A stretch of 64,000 nucleotides of DNA from Croceicoccus naphthovorans (GTDB lineage: Bacteria > Pseudomonadota > Alphaproteobacteria > Sphingomonadales > Sphingomonadaceae): the NCBI RefSeq assembly GCF_001028705.1, contig NZ_CP011770.1, positions 2,669,501 to 2,733,500 of the forward strand, given 5' to 3'. Shown here piece by piece: positions 25,294 to 34,606 of this stretch; position 1 is the first letter of the stretch, and each line of letters opens with the position of its first letter. Position numbers and translations under genes: made by a program. Under the pieces are notes generated by a model. The model made no database searches. It saw only the letters and a program-made list of their open reading frames with translations, and had not been told where the DNA came from.

Positions 25294-26246
25294 CAATCGC
25301 CCCCTGCCTGTGTCTCTGCCTTCGCGGCCAGCCGTTTCGCCTCGGCCCGCGCCTCTGCCTCTTCCGCCGCGCGGCCCGGCACGCGCATATAAACCTTGGA
25401 CGGGTCGCGCATGTCGAACACTGCGACGCTGCCGCCCAGCAGGCGGTTCATGCCGTCCATCTGCGCGAACGCCACCAAGGCCTCGCTCGCCTCCGCCTCG
25501 CCTTCGGGCAGGGCCACGACCTGTCCGGTGGCAAAGGTGATGTTCCACCGGCGATGGCCGATCCATTCGGCCCCGCGCACCTGTTTCTTCAATGCGGGCG
25601 CGGAATCGAGCAGCAGCGCCAGATCGCCAGCGCGTTCGGCGGCGCCGTCGCCTTTCAACACCAGCATCTTCTGCGCCTTGGCCGGGGCAACCGGCTCCAG
25701 CTGATGGCCCGCAGGATCGATCAGAACGAAGTTCTCACCCTGCTGCAACACCGCGTGGGGGGTGCGTTCGATCACGTCGATCACCAGCTTGTCGGGCAAT
25801 TGCCGCGACACGCGCGCATCGCGCACCCACGGCAGCGCGACCAGTTCTTCACGCAGGGCCGCTACGTCCAGCCGGGTCATCGGCTGCGTCTGCGCGGCGA
25901 TGGCTCGGCGGTAGATTTCCTGGCTGTCCATGCGCTTTACGCCGTGGACCTCGACCTGCTTGACCGCGAACCCAGCATCGCGCGCGAAATTACCGATCTT
26001 CTCGTCAGCAAATCCGGGCAGGCCCGACACGACCGCCAGCGCCCCTGCCGCCGTAATCACGACCAGTGCGATCACCGCGGTAAACAGCCGTTGCAGCGCC
26101 TTTTCCGACAGGCCGAGCGCACCAACCAGCCCGTTCAGCAATCCGCCAGTCCGCGCCCGCGCATCGGCGACGGCGCGCTTCTTGCCCTTGCTGGCAGCGG
26201 CGCGCCTTACGCCCTTGCCGCCGCGCTTGATCGTGGTGCTGCTCAT
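25293..26246 (-). CDS. ftsQ: cell division protein FtsQ
   Basis: ATG 26246 overlaps the murB stop as ATGA. The 317 residues have a Lys/Arg-rich cytoplasmic tail (KRGGKGVRRAAASKGKKRAV) and one membrane helix near residues 58-80. A POTRA domain starts at FAVKQVEVHGVKRMDSQEIY, with RLDVAALREELVALPWVRDA and VIDVIERTPHAVL, then the beta-rich FtsQ domain ends near VYMRVPGRA. A charged Ala/Glu tail closes it. FtsQ links early and late divisome proteins. In most related genomes ddl stands between murB and ftsQ; here the two genes overlap directly. Confidence 0.95.
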   Translation of the reverse strand: MSSTTIKRGGKGVRRAAASKGKKRAVADARARTGGLLNGLVGALGLSEKALQRLFTAVIALVVITAAGALAVVSGLPGFADEKIGNFARDAGFAVKQVEVHGVKRMDSQEIYRRAIAAQTQPMTRLDVAALREELVALPWVRDARVSRQLPDKLVIDVIERTPHAVLQQGENFVLIDPAGHQLEPVAPAKAQKMLVLKGDGAAERAGDLALLLDSAPALKKQVRGAEWIGHRRWNITFATGQVVALPEGEAEASEALVAFAQMDGMNRLLGGSVAVFDMRDPSKVYMRVPGRAAEEAEARAEAKRLAAKAETQAGGD

Positions 26247-27211
26247 AGCGAGGGTTCCACGGTCACTTTGCCGAAATTGCCGACGCGGCGGATTTCCCAT
26301 TCCAGCGTCACGCCCGACTTGGCACGGACGCGTCGGCGCACCTCCTCGCCCAGCGCCTCGATATCGGCGCTCGTCGCCTCGCCGCGGTTGATCAGGAAAT
26401 TGGTGTGCTTTTCGCTGACTTGCGCATCGCCCAGCGTCAGGCCCCGGCACCCCGCCTCGTCCACCAGCTTCCACGCCGATGTCCCTTCGGGGTTCTTGAA
26501 AGTCGAACCGCCGGTCTTGGTGCGCAACGGCTGCGATGCTTCGCGCGCTTCGGTGATGCGGTCCATCTCGGCCTGAATCGTGGCGGGATCGCCCGGTTCA
26601 CCACGCATCGTGGCGGATACGACGATGGCCCCGTCGGGCAGGTCCGAATGGCGATAGGTATAGCCCATGTCGGCAAGGCCGAGCGTCTTCACTGTGCCAT
26701 CGCGCAGCACGACGTCGCACTGGGTCAGCACGTCCTTGACCTCGCGCCCATAGGCGCCGCCGTTCATGCGCACGAAGCCACCGACGGTGCCGGGAATGGA
26801 CTTGAGGAATTCGAGGCCCGCCACGCCGGCTTTTTGTGCGGTAGAGCTGGCCAGGACGCCAGGCGTTCCGCCGCCAAAGCGCAAGGTGCTGTCGCCTAGG
26901 TCTGTGCAATCGAAAAACGGCTTGCCCAACCGCACAACCACGCCGGGCACGCCGCCATCGCGGACGATCATGTTGGAACCGAGGCCGAGGCCCATGACCG
27001 GCACATCGGCGGGCAGCGCGGCGAGGAATTCGGACAGGTCTGCGGTATCTTCGGGTTCAAACAAAAGTTCGGCGGGCCCGCCGGTCTTGAACCACGTCAG
27101 CTTCGCCAACGGCGCCTCGGCGGTCAGCGTGCCGCGCGGGGCAGGCACGGTAAAGGTGCCGCTCTCCAGCGTAATCTCCAGCGTATCGTCGTGGCAAACG
27201 ATATGCGCCAT
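26243..27211 (-). CDS. murB: UDP-N-acetylenolpyruvoylglucosamine reductase
   Basis: The 322-residue enzyme reduces UDP-GlcNAc-enolpyruvate to UDP-MurNAc with NADPH and FAD. TWFKTGGPAELLFEP is the FAD-binding start and VMGLGLGSNMIVRDGGVPGV the second FAD loop. FLKSIPGTVGGFVRMNGGAYGRE and the C-terminal KTGGSTFKNPEGTSAWKLVD contain the substrate Ser/Lys residues, and AGCRGL ... HTNFLINRG closes the fold. The start overlaps the murC stop (TGATG) and the stop overlaps ftsQ (ATGA), leaving no room for ddl. Confidence 0.96.
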   Translation of the reverse strand: MAHIVCHDDTLEITLESGTFTVPAPRGTLTAEAPLAKLTWFKTGGPAELLFEPEDTADLSEFLAALPADVPVMGLGLGSNMIVRDGGVPGVVVRLGKPFFDCTDLGDSTLRFGGGTPGVLASSTAQKAGVAGLEFLKSIPGTVGGFVRMNGGAYGREVKDVLTQCDVVLRDGTVKTLGLADMGYTYRHSDLPDGAIVVSATMRGEPGDPATIQAEMDRITEAREASQPLRTKTGGSTFKNPEGTSAWKLVDEAGCRGLTLGDAQVSEKHTNFLINRGEATSADIEALGEEVRRRVRAKSGVTLEWEIRRVGNFGKVTVEPSL

Positions 27212-28632
27212 CAGCCCGACCGTTTCGCATTGACGGCATCGGCAAGCCCAGCCGCCCACTTGGTGATGTCGCCCGCGCCAAGGCACACGACCTGATCGTT
27301 CGGTTCGATGGTTTCGGACAGCACTTTGGCCAGCGCGTCGGCGCTTTCGACGACGCTTACGGTGCGGTGGCCACGATCCTTCAGGCCTGCGACCAGCGCC
27401 CCTGCATCCACGCCCTCTATCGGCTGCTCGCCCGCCGGATAGACCGGGGTGACATAGACGACATCGGCGTCGTTGAAGGCCTGCTGAAAGTCGCCCATGT
27501 GATCGCGCAGGCGCGTGAAACGGTGCGGCTGGGCCACGGCGATCACCCTGCCGCGCGCACCTTCGCGGGCGGCGGACAGCACGGCGCGGATTTCGACCGG
27601 GTGGTGGCCGTAATCGTCGATGACCAGTGCCGGATCCCCGCCAGTCGCAATTTCGCCCACCTTGGTGAAGCGGCGCTTGACGCCGGAAAAGCGCGAGAAG
27701 CCTTCGGAGATGGTCGCGTGCGGGCACTGCATTTCCAGCGCCACGGCAATCGCCGCCAGCGAGTTCTGCACGTTGTGCCGCCCCGCCATCGGCAGGTCGA
27801 CGCCTTCGATCTTGTCGATATGCCCGTCGCGGTGGCGGATCGTCACGTCGAACGTGTTGCCGCCGGGATAAGGCTGGACATTCTCGCCCCGCACGTCGGC
27901 TTGTGCGGAAAAGCCGTAGGTCACCACGCGGCGGTCGCGGATCTTGGGCAGGATCGCCTGCACCTCGGGGTGGTCGATGCACAGCACCGCCGCGCCGTAG
28001 AACGGCACGTTCTCGATGAATTCGACGAAAGCATCTTTCACCGCATCGAAGCTGCCGTAATGGTCGAGGTGTTCGGGATCGATGTTGGTGACGACTGCGA
28101 TCTGCCCGTCGAGACGCAGGAAAGAACCATCGCTCTCGTCCGCCTCAACGACCATCCAGTCGCTTTCACCCACGCGCGCATTGCTGCCATAGGAATTGAT
28201 GATGCCGCCGTTGATAACCGTCGGGTCCACCCCGCCTGCATCGAGCAGCGCGGCGATCATGCTGGTCGTCGTCGTCTTGCCATGCGTACCCGCCACCGCG
28301 ACCGTGCGTTTCAGCCGCATCAGTTCGGCCAGCATCTCGGCGCGGCGCACCACGGGGATGCGGTTTTCCAGCGCGGCGACGACTTCGGGATTGGTGCGCT
28401 TCACGGCAGTGGACGTGACCAGGACGGCGACACCGTCAAGGTTCTCCGCCTTTTGCCCGATCATCACCGGGATGCCCTTTTCGCGCAGCCCTTCGACGAC
28501 GTAGCTCTCGTTGATGTCGCTGCCCTGCACCGAGTAGCCGAGGTTGTGCATCACCTCGGCAATGCCGGACATGCCGATGCCGCCGATCCCTGCAAAGTGG
28601 ATCGTGCCAATGTCGGTGCCGACACCCTTCAT
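27211..28632 (-). CDS. murC: UDP-N-acetylmuramate--L-alanine ligase
   Basis: The 473-residue Mur ligase adds L-Ala to UDP-MurNAc. [18 protein letters not shown] is the MurC N-terminal Rossmann motif. [20 protein letters not shown] is the ATP loop, [11 protein letters not shown] the Mg/Glu region and [11 protein letters not shown] the central motif. [13 protein letters not shown] and [10 protein letters not shown] mark the third domain with the typical MurC YGHHP. The start overlaps the murG stop by four bases (ATGA). Confidence 0.97.
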   Translation of the reverse strand: MKGVGTDIGTIHFAGIGGIGMSGIAEVMHNLGYSVQGSDINESYVVEGLREKGIPVMIGQKAENLDGVAVLVTSTAVKRTNPEVVAALENRIPVVRRAEMLAELMRLKRTVAVAGTHGKTTTTSMIAALLDAGGVDPTVINGGIINSYGSNARVGESDWMVVEADESDGSFLRLDGQIAVVTNIDPEHLDHYGSFDAVKDAFVEFIENVPFYGAAVLCIDHPEVQAILPKIRDRRVVTYGFSAQADVRGENVQPYPGGNTFDVTIRHRDGHIDKIEGVDLPMAGRHNVQNSLAAIAVALEMQCPHATISEGFSRFSGVKRRFTKVGEIATGGDPALVIDDYGHHPVEIRAVLSAAREGARGRVIAVAQPHRFTRLRDHMGDFQQAFNDADVVYVTPVYPAGEQPIEGVDAGALVAGLKDRGHRTVSVVESADALAKVLSETIEPNDQVVCLGAGDITKWAAGLADAVNAKRSG

Positions 28633-29798
28633 GCGCCCGCTCCCACGACTTCGCCGCTGGCCTCGGGCTTGCCCTTGCCGATGCGGATCACGTCCATAAG
28701 CGGCTCTCCGCCAAAGCTTTCGACAAGGTCGGCCAGATCCTTCGCCGCATCCGGGCGGCCGCAGTTCCACGCCATGTGCGCGGCATTGCCAAGCGTTTCG
28801 GGATCGGCGGCCATCGCTTCGATCTGGCGAGACAGCTGCTCTGGCGTAAAGCTGTCCTGCCGGATCGCACGGGCACCGCCAGCGGCGACCATTTCGGCAG
28901 CGTTCACGCTCTGATGATCGTCCATCGCGCCGGGCAGAGGAATCAGGATCGCGGGGCGGCCCACGGCGGTCAGTTCGGCAATGGTCGATGCGCCCGCGCG
29001 CCCGATGAACAGGTGCGCATCGGCAAGGCGTTCGGCCATGTCCTCGAAATAGGTGCCCAGTTCTGCCGGAATCTCATGCGCCTGATAGGCGGCGCGCACG
29101 CCCTCGATGTCGGCGGCGCGGCATTGCTGCGTGACTTGCAAGCGGTGCCGGATGCTTTCGGGCAGCATGGCGAGGCCGTCGGGCACGACTTTCGACAGGA
29201 TCGACGCCCCCTGACTGCCGCCCGTTACCAGCACGCGCAGCAGGCCATCGGCGCTGAACGGCGGATAAGGCTTGTCGCGCAGGGCCAGCACCTCGGTCCG
29301 CACCGGATTGCCCAGCTTGTGGACGCGGGCCAAGGCCTTGGCGGGTAGCCGCTCCACCCGGTCATAGGCGGTGACGATCGCCGCCGCACTTCCCGCCAGC
29401 AATCGGTTCACCCGGCCCAGCACCGCGTTCTGTTCGTGGATCACCGCAGGCACGCCAGCCGCGCGCGCCGCCAGCAGGCCGGGCATCGACGGATAGCCGC
29501 CGAAGCCGACGACCGCGCTCGGCTCGAATTCGCGCATCAGGCGCAGCGCCTGCTTCCGGCCCTTCCAGATCGCGATCAGGCCCTTGATCTTGCCGACGAT
29601 CCCGCCATCCATGCGCCCGGCGGGCAGCACGTTGACCTCGAGCCCATCGGGCACGCCCGGTATCGCCTCGCCCCGGCTATCGGTGACAAGGGCCACGCGG
29701 TGGCCGCGTTCGATCAATTCCCGCGCCAGTGCAAAGGCGGGGATCATGTGTCCGCCGGTGCCCCCGGCGGCGAGTACGTAATGGCGATAGACGCTCAT
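28629..29798 (-). CDS. murG: lipid II synthase (undecaprenyl-PP-MurNAc-pentapeptide GlcNAc transferase)
   Basis: The 389-residue GT-B glycosyltransferase makes lipid II from lipid I on the inner face of the cytoplasmic membrane. [20 protein letters not shown] is the first G loop. [14 protein letters not shown] and [15 protein letters not shown] follow, then [15 protein letters not shown] (third G loop), [15 protein letters not shown] and [17 protein letters not shown] in the UDP-GlcNAc site. ftsW ends eight bases upstream of its start. Confidence 0.97.
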   Translation of the reverse strand: MSVYRHYVLAAGGTGGHMIPAFALARELIERGHRVALVTDSRGEAIPGVPDGLEVNVLPAGRMDGGIVGKIKGLIAIWKGRKQALRLMREFEPSAVVGFGGYPSMPGLLAARAAGVPAVIHEQNAVLGRVNRLLAGSAAAIVTAYDRVERLPAKALARVHKLGNPVRTEVLALRDKPYPPFSADGLLRVLVTGGSQGASILSKVVPDGLAMLPESIRHRLQVTQQCRAADIEGVRAAYQAHEIPAELGTYFEDMAERLADAHLFIGRAGASTIAELTAVGRPAILIPLPGAMDDHQSVNAAEMVAAGGARAIRQDSFTPEQLSRQIEAMAADPETLGNAAHMAWNCGRPDAAKDLADLVESFGGEPLMDVIRIGKGKPEASGEVVGAGA

Positions 29799-29806
29799 CG
29801 CTCAGT

Positions 29807-31036
29807 TCATTTCCTTCTCGGCCCCTTGGGCAGGCCGTCGCGCGTCAGATAGGGGTTGCGCCGCGTGACCGCCAGCAACAGGCCGACCGTCAGGCACAGC
29901 GCGATCATCGAGGAACCGCCGTAGGAGATCAACGGCAGGGTCATGCCCTTCGACGGAAAAAGCTGAAGGTTCACCGCCATGTTGATGAACGCCTGACCGC
30001 CCAACAGCGTGGCCAATCCAGTACCAGCCAGCAGCGTGAACAAGTCGTCTTCCCCCGCCAGACGCCACAGCACCCGCACCACCAGCGCGCAGAACAGCAT
30101 GGCAATGCCCGCAACCGCAATCAGGCCGAATTCCTCTCCGATCACTGAAAGGATATAGTCGGTATGCGCCTCGGGCAGGATTTTCTTGCGCTCGCCCATC
30201 CACAGCCCGCGCCCGAACCAGCCGCCGCTGGTCAGCGTCTTGTTGGCAAGATCGACCTGGCTATAGGCCTCTGCCCCGCCAAGAAACGCATCGATGCGGT
30301 GCCGGGCATTGTCGTAGAAAAAGTACGCGCCGACGACGAGGCCGACAATCCCGCCCGCGCCCCATCCGATCAGCTTCATCGGCATGCCCGATGTGATGGC
30401 CAGCACGAACCAGACACCGCAAAGCAGAATCGCCGTGCCGAAGTCCGGCTGCAACATCAGCAGCGCGCAGGAAACCGCCAGCAACGCGCCAGACAGCACC
30501 ATCACCGGCAGTTGCGGATCGCGCACCCGCCACGACATGATCCACGCGGTCAACACGGCGAATGCAGGCTTGTAGAACTCCGAAGGTTGAAACGATGCGC
30601 CCAGCCGTATCCAGCGCCGCGCGCCGTTGATCTCTGCCCCCACGAAGGGCACCGCCAGCAGCAGGACGAACATCACTGCGCTCAGCAGGATGGCAAAACG
30701 ACGCGCTGATGTGCGCGGAAGGATAGAGGCCGCGAACATCGCCCCGATACCCAGCACCAGATAGGCGATGTGCATCCAGAAGAAGTGCAGGTCCGACAGC
30801 TGCGTTTCCGCGGTCGACAGGCGATGCGCGCTGGCTGCGCTGCCCGCCGCTACACCGATCACGCCGACCATCATCAGCGCGGCAACGATGGACAGCAGCA
30901 CCTTGTCTATCTCTCGCCACCAAACCGCCAGTTCGTGCCAGCGGCCCTTGCGGCGCGGCGGCGGCTTACGCACGATATGGACCCCACCCGCACCGGGCTG
31001 AAAGCTGCCGCCATCGAACTGCGGTGTCGCGGTCAT
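29807..31036 (-). CDS. ftsW: SEDS-family peptidoglycan polymerase FtsW
   Basis: I start the gene at ATG 31036, which overlaps the murD stop by four bases. The 409-residue protein has a basic N-terminus (RKPPPRRKGRWHELAVWWRE) and about ten membrane helices. Conserved SEDS motifs include GARRWIRLGASFQPSEFYKP (with Gln-Pro-Ser-Glu), LMLQPDFGTAILL and the extracellular loop EAHTDYILSVIGEEFGLIAV. The end is KGMTLPLISYGGSSMIALC. FtsW with FtsI (gene upstream in the same cluster) builds septal peptidoglycan. Confidence 0.97.
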   Translation of the reverse strand: MTATPQFDGGSFQPGAGGVHIVRKPPPRRKGRWHELAVWWREIDKVLLSIVAALMMVGVIGVAAGSAASAHRLSTAETQLSDLHFFWMHIAYLVLGIGAMFAASILPRTSARRFAILLSAVMFVLLLAVPFVGAEINGARRWIRLGASFQPSEFYKPAFAVLTAWIMSWRVRDPQLPVMVLSGALLAVSCALLMLQPDFGTAILLCGVWFVLAITSGMPMKLIGWGAGGIVGLVVGAYFFYDNARHRIDAFLGGAEAYSQVDLANKTLTSGGWFGRGLWMGERKKILPEAHTDYILSVIGEEFGLIAVAGIAMLFCALVVRVLWRLAGEDDLFTLLAGTGLATLLGGQAFINMAVNLQLFPSKGMTLPLISYGGSSMIALCLTVGLLLAVTRRNPYLTRDGLPKGPRRK

Positions 31037-32412
31037 TGCGAACCTCCATTGGCAAGCGAGCGCACCATACTGACAAAGGCCTCGCCACGCTTTTCGTAAT
31101 CGCGGAACTGGTCGAAACTGGCGCACGCCGGGCTGAGCAGGACGACATCGCCCGGCTGTGCGGCGGCGGCGGCGGCGCGGACCGCCTCTGCCAGCAATTC
31201 GGCACGTTCGATATACGGCACCCGGCCTTCCAGCAGGCGGGCGAACATCTGGCCGGATTCGCCGATGGTATAGGCGGCGGCGACGTTGCCGAGGTGCGGC
31301 TCGATCTCGCCAAGGTTGTCGCCTTTGGGCAAGCCGCCGACGATCCAGTGCACGCGCGGATGATCGCTGGGCGGATAGGCGGCAATGGCGGGCGCGGCAG
31401 AGGCGGGGTTGGTCGCCTTGGAATCGTTGACAAAGGCGACGCCGCCTATCGACGTCACGTATTCCATCCGGTGCGGCAGGCCCTTGAAGCTTTTCAGCCC
31501 CGCGGCGATTTCCGCATCGCTCAGCCCCAGCTTGCGCGCGGTCGCCACGGCGGCAGCGGCGTTGCCGAGATTGTGCGGCCCTTGCAACGCGGGCCATTCA
31601 GATTGGTCACCCGGCAGCGTCACATCCTCGATCACGACAGGCGCGCGCCCATCCAGCGCGCGGCCCACCGGGCGAATTTCGTGCAGCGAATGGCGGTCAA
31701 CGATGGCAAGGCCGTGCCCATGCTGCATTTCGAACAGCCGCGCCTTGCTGGCGGCATAGCCGGGGAAGCCCTCGTCATAGCGATCGAGGTGATCGGGCGA
31801 GACGTTGAGCAGGATCGCCACATCGCATTCCAGCGTGCGGGTCAGATCGATCTGATAGCTCGACAGTTCGAGCACATAAGCCCCGCCAGCGGCCAACGGC
31901 TCGGTGCTGAGGATCGGAATGCCGATATTGCCGCCCAGCCGCGCAAGCCGCCCGCTGCTTTCCAGCAGGTGGTGGATCAGCGCGGTCGTGGTCGACTTGC
32001 CGTTGGTGCCGGTGATCCCGACCACGCGGTGCGGCGGCAGCGACCTGCGCGCCAATGCGAACAGTTCGATATCGCCGATCAGCGGCACGTTGGCGCTGCG
32101 CGCGACATCGGCGATGGGATGGCGATTGATCGGCACGCCGGGGGAAACGACGATACCCTGCGCGCCCTTAACGCTCTCGGCCGTCAATTCGCCGATCACG
32201 CATTGCTCTCCCGCATGGGCCAGTGCCGCCTTGGCGACATTGCGCGCATCCTCGCTACGGTCCCACGCGATCACCGACGCCCCGGCGGCGCACAGCGCGC
32301 GCACGGTAGCAAGGCCGCTGCGGGCAAGGCCCAGCACGGCATATCTGCTTCCGGCGAAAACCGCCTCTGGCAGGATCGAGGCGGGCCCACCCAAGGCGCT
32401 TTGGTCGCTCAC
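31033..32412 (-). CDS. murD: UDP-N-acetylmuramoylalanine--D-glutamate ligase
   Basis: The 459-residue ligase adds D-Glu. [20 protein letters not shown] is the N-terminal domain, [20 protein letters not shown] the ATP loop and [10 protein letters not shown] the MurD motif with the Glu-Leu-Ser-Ser-Tyr-Gln block. [31 protein letters not shown] and [20 protein letters not shown] are in the second and third domains. The start overlaps mraY by four bases. Confidence 0.97.
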   Translation of the reverse strand: MSDQSALGGPASILPEAVFAGSRYAVLGLARSGLATVRALCAAGASVIAWDRSEDARNVAKAALAHAGEQCVIGELTAESVKGAQGIVVSPGVPINRHPIADVARSANVPLIGDIELFALARRSLPPHRVVGITGTNGKSTTTALIHHLLESSGRLARLGGNIGIPILSTEPLAAGGAYVLELSSYQIDLTRTLECDVAILLNVSPDHLDRYDEGFPGYAASKARLFEMQHGHGLAIVDRHSLHEIRPVGRALDGRAPVVIEDVTLPGDQSEWPALQGPHNLGNAAAAVATARKLGLSDAEIAAGLKSFKGLPHRMEYVTSIGGVAFVNDSKATNPASAAPAIAAYPPSDHPRVHWIVGGLPKGDNLGEIEPHLGNVAAAYTIGESGQMFARLLEGRVPYIERAELLAEAVRAAAAAAQPGDVVLLSPACASFDQFRDYEKRGEAFVSMVRSLANGGSQ

Positions 32413-33470
32413 CGCACTTTCAGCGTGGCAAGGCCGATGACCGCCAACACGATGGCGACGATCCAGAACCGGATGACAACCGTGCTTTCGGCCCAGCCCT
32501 TTTGTTCGAAGTGGTGGTGGATCGGTGCCATGCGAAAGATTCGCTTGCCGGTCCGCTTGAACCAGAACACCTGCACGATGACCGACACCGCTTCCAGCAC
32601 GAAGAGCCCGCCGACGATGGCCAGCACGACTTCATGATGCGCGGCCACCGCGATAACGCCCAGCGCCCCGCCAAGGGCCAGCGACCCGGTATCGCCCATG
32701 AACACGGCAGCGGGCGGTGCGTTGAACCACAGGAAAGCCAGGCCCGCGCCGATGATCGCGGCACACAGGATCGCCAGTTCGCCCGCGTTCTCGACATAGG
32801 GAATGCCAAGGTATTCCGAATAGTCGGCCCGGCCGACCAGATAGGCGATGATCGCAAAGGTGCCGCTGGCGATGATGACCGGCATGATGGCCAGCCCGTC
32901 CAGCCCGTCGGTCAGGTTCACCGCATTGCCCGCGCCGACGATCACGAAGGCCGCGAAGACGTAATAGACCGGCCCCATCGGGATGCCGAAGGTCAGGAAC
33001 GGCAGGTAGAGGTTGGTATCATCCACCACCAGCCAGGCGGCGAGACCCGCTACCGCGAATTCGAACATCAGGCGCACCTTGCCCGAAACGCCCTTGTGGC
33101 TGCGCTTCGTCACCTTGTCGTAATCGTCGAAGAAGCCGATCGCACCAAACCCGATGGTGACGGCGATGCAGGCCCAGACCATCCAGCTGTTAAGGTCCAT
33201 CCACAACAGCATCGAAATCAACACCGAAGTGATGATCATCAACCCGCCCATCGTCGGCGTGCCGCGCTTGGCAAGGTGCGTCTGCGGCCCGTCGGCGCGG
33301 ATCGGCTGGCCCTTGCCCTGCCGCACGCGCAGCATGTCGATAAAGCGCGGACCGATCACCATGCCGATGGTGAGCGCCGTCAACAGGCAGGCCCCCGCCC
33401 GAAAGCTTTGGTAACGGATCAGGTTGGCCAGTCCTTCAAATTCGAAAAACTGGGCGATCAGGTAAAGCAT
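32409..33470 (-). CDS. mraY: phospho-N-acetylmuramoyl-pentapeptide transferase
   Basis: The 353-residue membrane enzyme makes lipid I from UDP-MurNAc-pentapeptide and undecaprenyl phosphate. Motifs in order are [32 protein letters not shown] (with the Asp-Asp pair), [20 protein letters not shown] (catalytic Asp) and [40 protein letters not shown] supplies the HHH motif. About ten helices are predicted. Its natural substrate requires MurF activity, yet the adjacent murF-like gene lacks catalytic motifs. Confidence 0.97.
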   Translation of the reverse strand: MLYLIAQFFEFEGLANLIRYQSFRAGACLLTALTIGMVIGPRFIDMLRVRQGKGQPIRADGPQTHLAKRGTPTMGGLMIITSVLISMLLWMDLNSWMVWACIAVTIGFGAIGFFDDYDKVTKRSHKGVSGKVRLMFEFAVAGLAAWLVVDDTNLYLPFLTFGIPMGPVYYVFAAFVIVGAGNAVNLTDGLDGLAIMPVIIASGTFAIIAYLVGRADYSEYLGIPYVENAGELAILCAAIIGAGLAFLWFNAPPAAVFMGDTGSLALGGALGVIAVAAHHEVVLAIVGGLFVLEAVSVIVQVFWFKRTGKRIFRMAPIHHHFEQKGWAESTVVIRFWIVAIVLAVIGLATLKVR

Positions 33471-33637
33471 CGACGATCCTCAGGCGCGAAAACAGCGGTA
33501 GGCGGGGGTCGCGGCGGACGGCACGAAAACCGGTCCCCAGCAATGCGCGAAGCGGCCCGCTTTGTGAAGCGGGCCGCTGTTGCTTTCCCCAATCCGGGGC
33601 GGGCTTTTGCCCAATATGTCCGGCGGCGAAACCGCCA
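33471..33637. other. gap between mraY and the murF-like gene
   Basis: This 167-base gap is the only large one in the mraZ-ftsA run. I found no trace here of the missing third domain of MurF. Short inverted segments (GCGGCCCGCTTTGTGAAGCG around 33553-33572, then GGGCCGC) could form a hairpin. It may carry a secondary promoter for mraY. Confidence 0.4.
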
Positions 33638-34606
33638 TTACATCGCCGCGGCCCGTTTGCCCGGCACTTCGTCGCAAGCGGGCTGAAGCGCCAGCGCCGC
33701 GCAGCCCAGCGAAGCCCCGGCGGCCCGCATCGCACCCAGCACGGCAAGCGAGGCGCAGGCATCGCCGAAATGATCGCCCAGTGCATAGCACATGCGCTGC
33801 CCCATCATCTCTGCGGTGACCAGCCAACCGCCATCCGATCCCCGAACCGCGTCCAAAAGGCAGATGTCGCTGCTCGCCTTGCGACCATAGCCATAGACCT
33901 GCGCGCCAACGTCCAGCGCGGCGGCGCGCCAGCAGGCAAAGTCGGGGTGATCGGCGGGCAGAACCGCCGCGCCGCCGCGTTGCAGGGCGGCACCGGCGCG
34001 AATACCCTCGGCCCGGCTCATCTCGCGGCCGCCTACGAAGAGGTGCGGGCGCAGGCTCTCGATGCTGTCATCCGCCGACACGCCGAAAAGGGCGTAGCTC
34101 CGGTCGGCGGCAAGCCCCGCCATCCCGGCGTGCAGGCCTTCCTCTACATCCGGCGCATAGGCAAGGCCGCGGCTGGCACGGTCCAGCGCATCGTAAAGCG
34201 CCGCCGGGGCGGAGCCGCAGCTGAAGCCCGCCTCTGCGATGATCGTCGCGCGGGCGCGGTTGCGGGCGGCGCGAGCCAGCTTTGCCAGCGCTTCGTCGAT
34301 ATCGTCGACCAGAACGTGCGCGCCGCGCGCCGGAAGGGTGGAAACCACGCCGACCGCGCCGCGTGCCAGTGCCGCGGCCGCATCCAGTTCACCATGCGCG
34401 AAATAGAGTGCACCGGGCACGACCGCCGCCGGGCTGGTGGCGATGGAATGCGCGGCGAAATCGCCATGCGCCGCGCCGCCGACCGACAGCGCCACGGTGT
34501 GCGCCCTCCAGAGTGTTCGATAGGCTGTACCGTCGGCCTCCTCGATGATGGCACGGCGGGTATCGTTCGGAACGGGCATGTCGTTCGCGACTGGCTGGGC
34601 ACTCAT
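33638..34606 (-). CDS. degenerate MurF-like protein lacking ATP-binding loop and C-terminal domain
   Basis: This intact 322-codon gene sits where murF belongs, and its ATG overlaps the murE stop (ATGA). It keeps recognisable MurF pieces: PGALYFAHGELDAAAALARG (N-domain), HVLVDDIDEALAKLARAARN before the P-loop, ALQRGGAAVLPADHPDFACW and GWLVTAEMMGQRMCYALGDH in the central domain, and ASLAVLGAMRAAGASLGCAA at its end. Where the loop TGSVGKT should be it has AEAGFSCGSAP (about residues 124-134). The DSR motif of the N-domain, the NNxxGVP motif and the whole third domain (normally about 130 residues with the DxYNANP motif) are missing. Normal MurF is 450-490 residues. It cannot be an ATP-dependent ligase as read. 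It could be a retained structural paralogue or a recent pseudogene with an open frame. Confidence 0.75.
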   Translation of the reverse strand: MSAQPVANDMPVPNDTRRAIIEEADGTAYRTLWRAHTVALSVGGAAHGDFAAHSIATSPAAVVPGALYFAHGELDAAAALARGAVGVVSTLPARGAHVLVDDIDEALAKLARAARNRARATIIAEAGFSCGSAPAALYDALDRASRGLAYAPDVEEGLHAGMAGLAADRSYALFGVSADDSIESLRPHLFVGGREMSRAEGIRAGAALQRGGAAVLPADHPDFACWRAAALDVGAQVYGYGRKASSDICLLDAVRGSDGGWLVTAEMMGQRMCYALGDHFGDACASLAVLGAMRAAGASLGCAALALQPACDEVPGKRAAAM

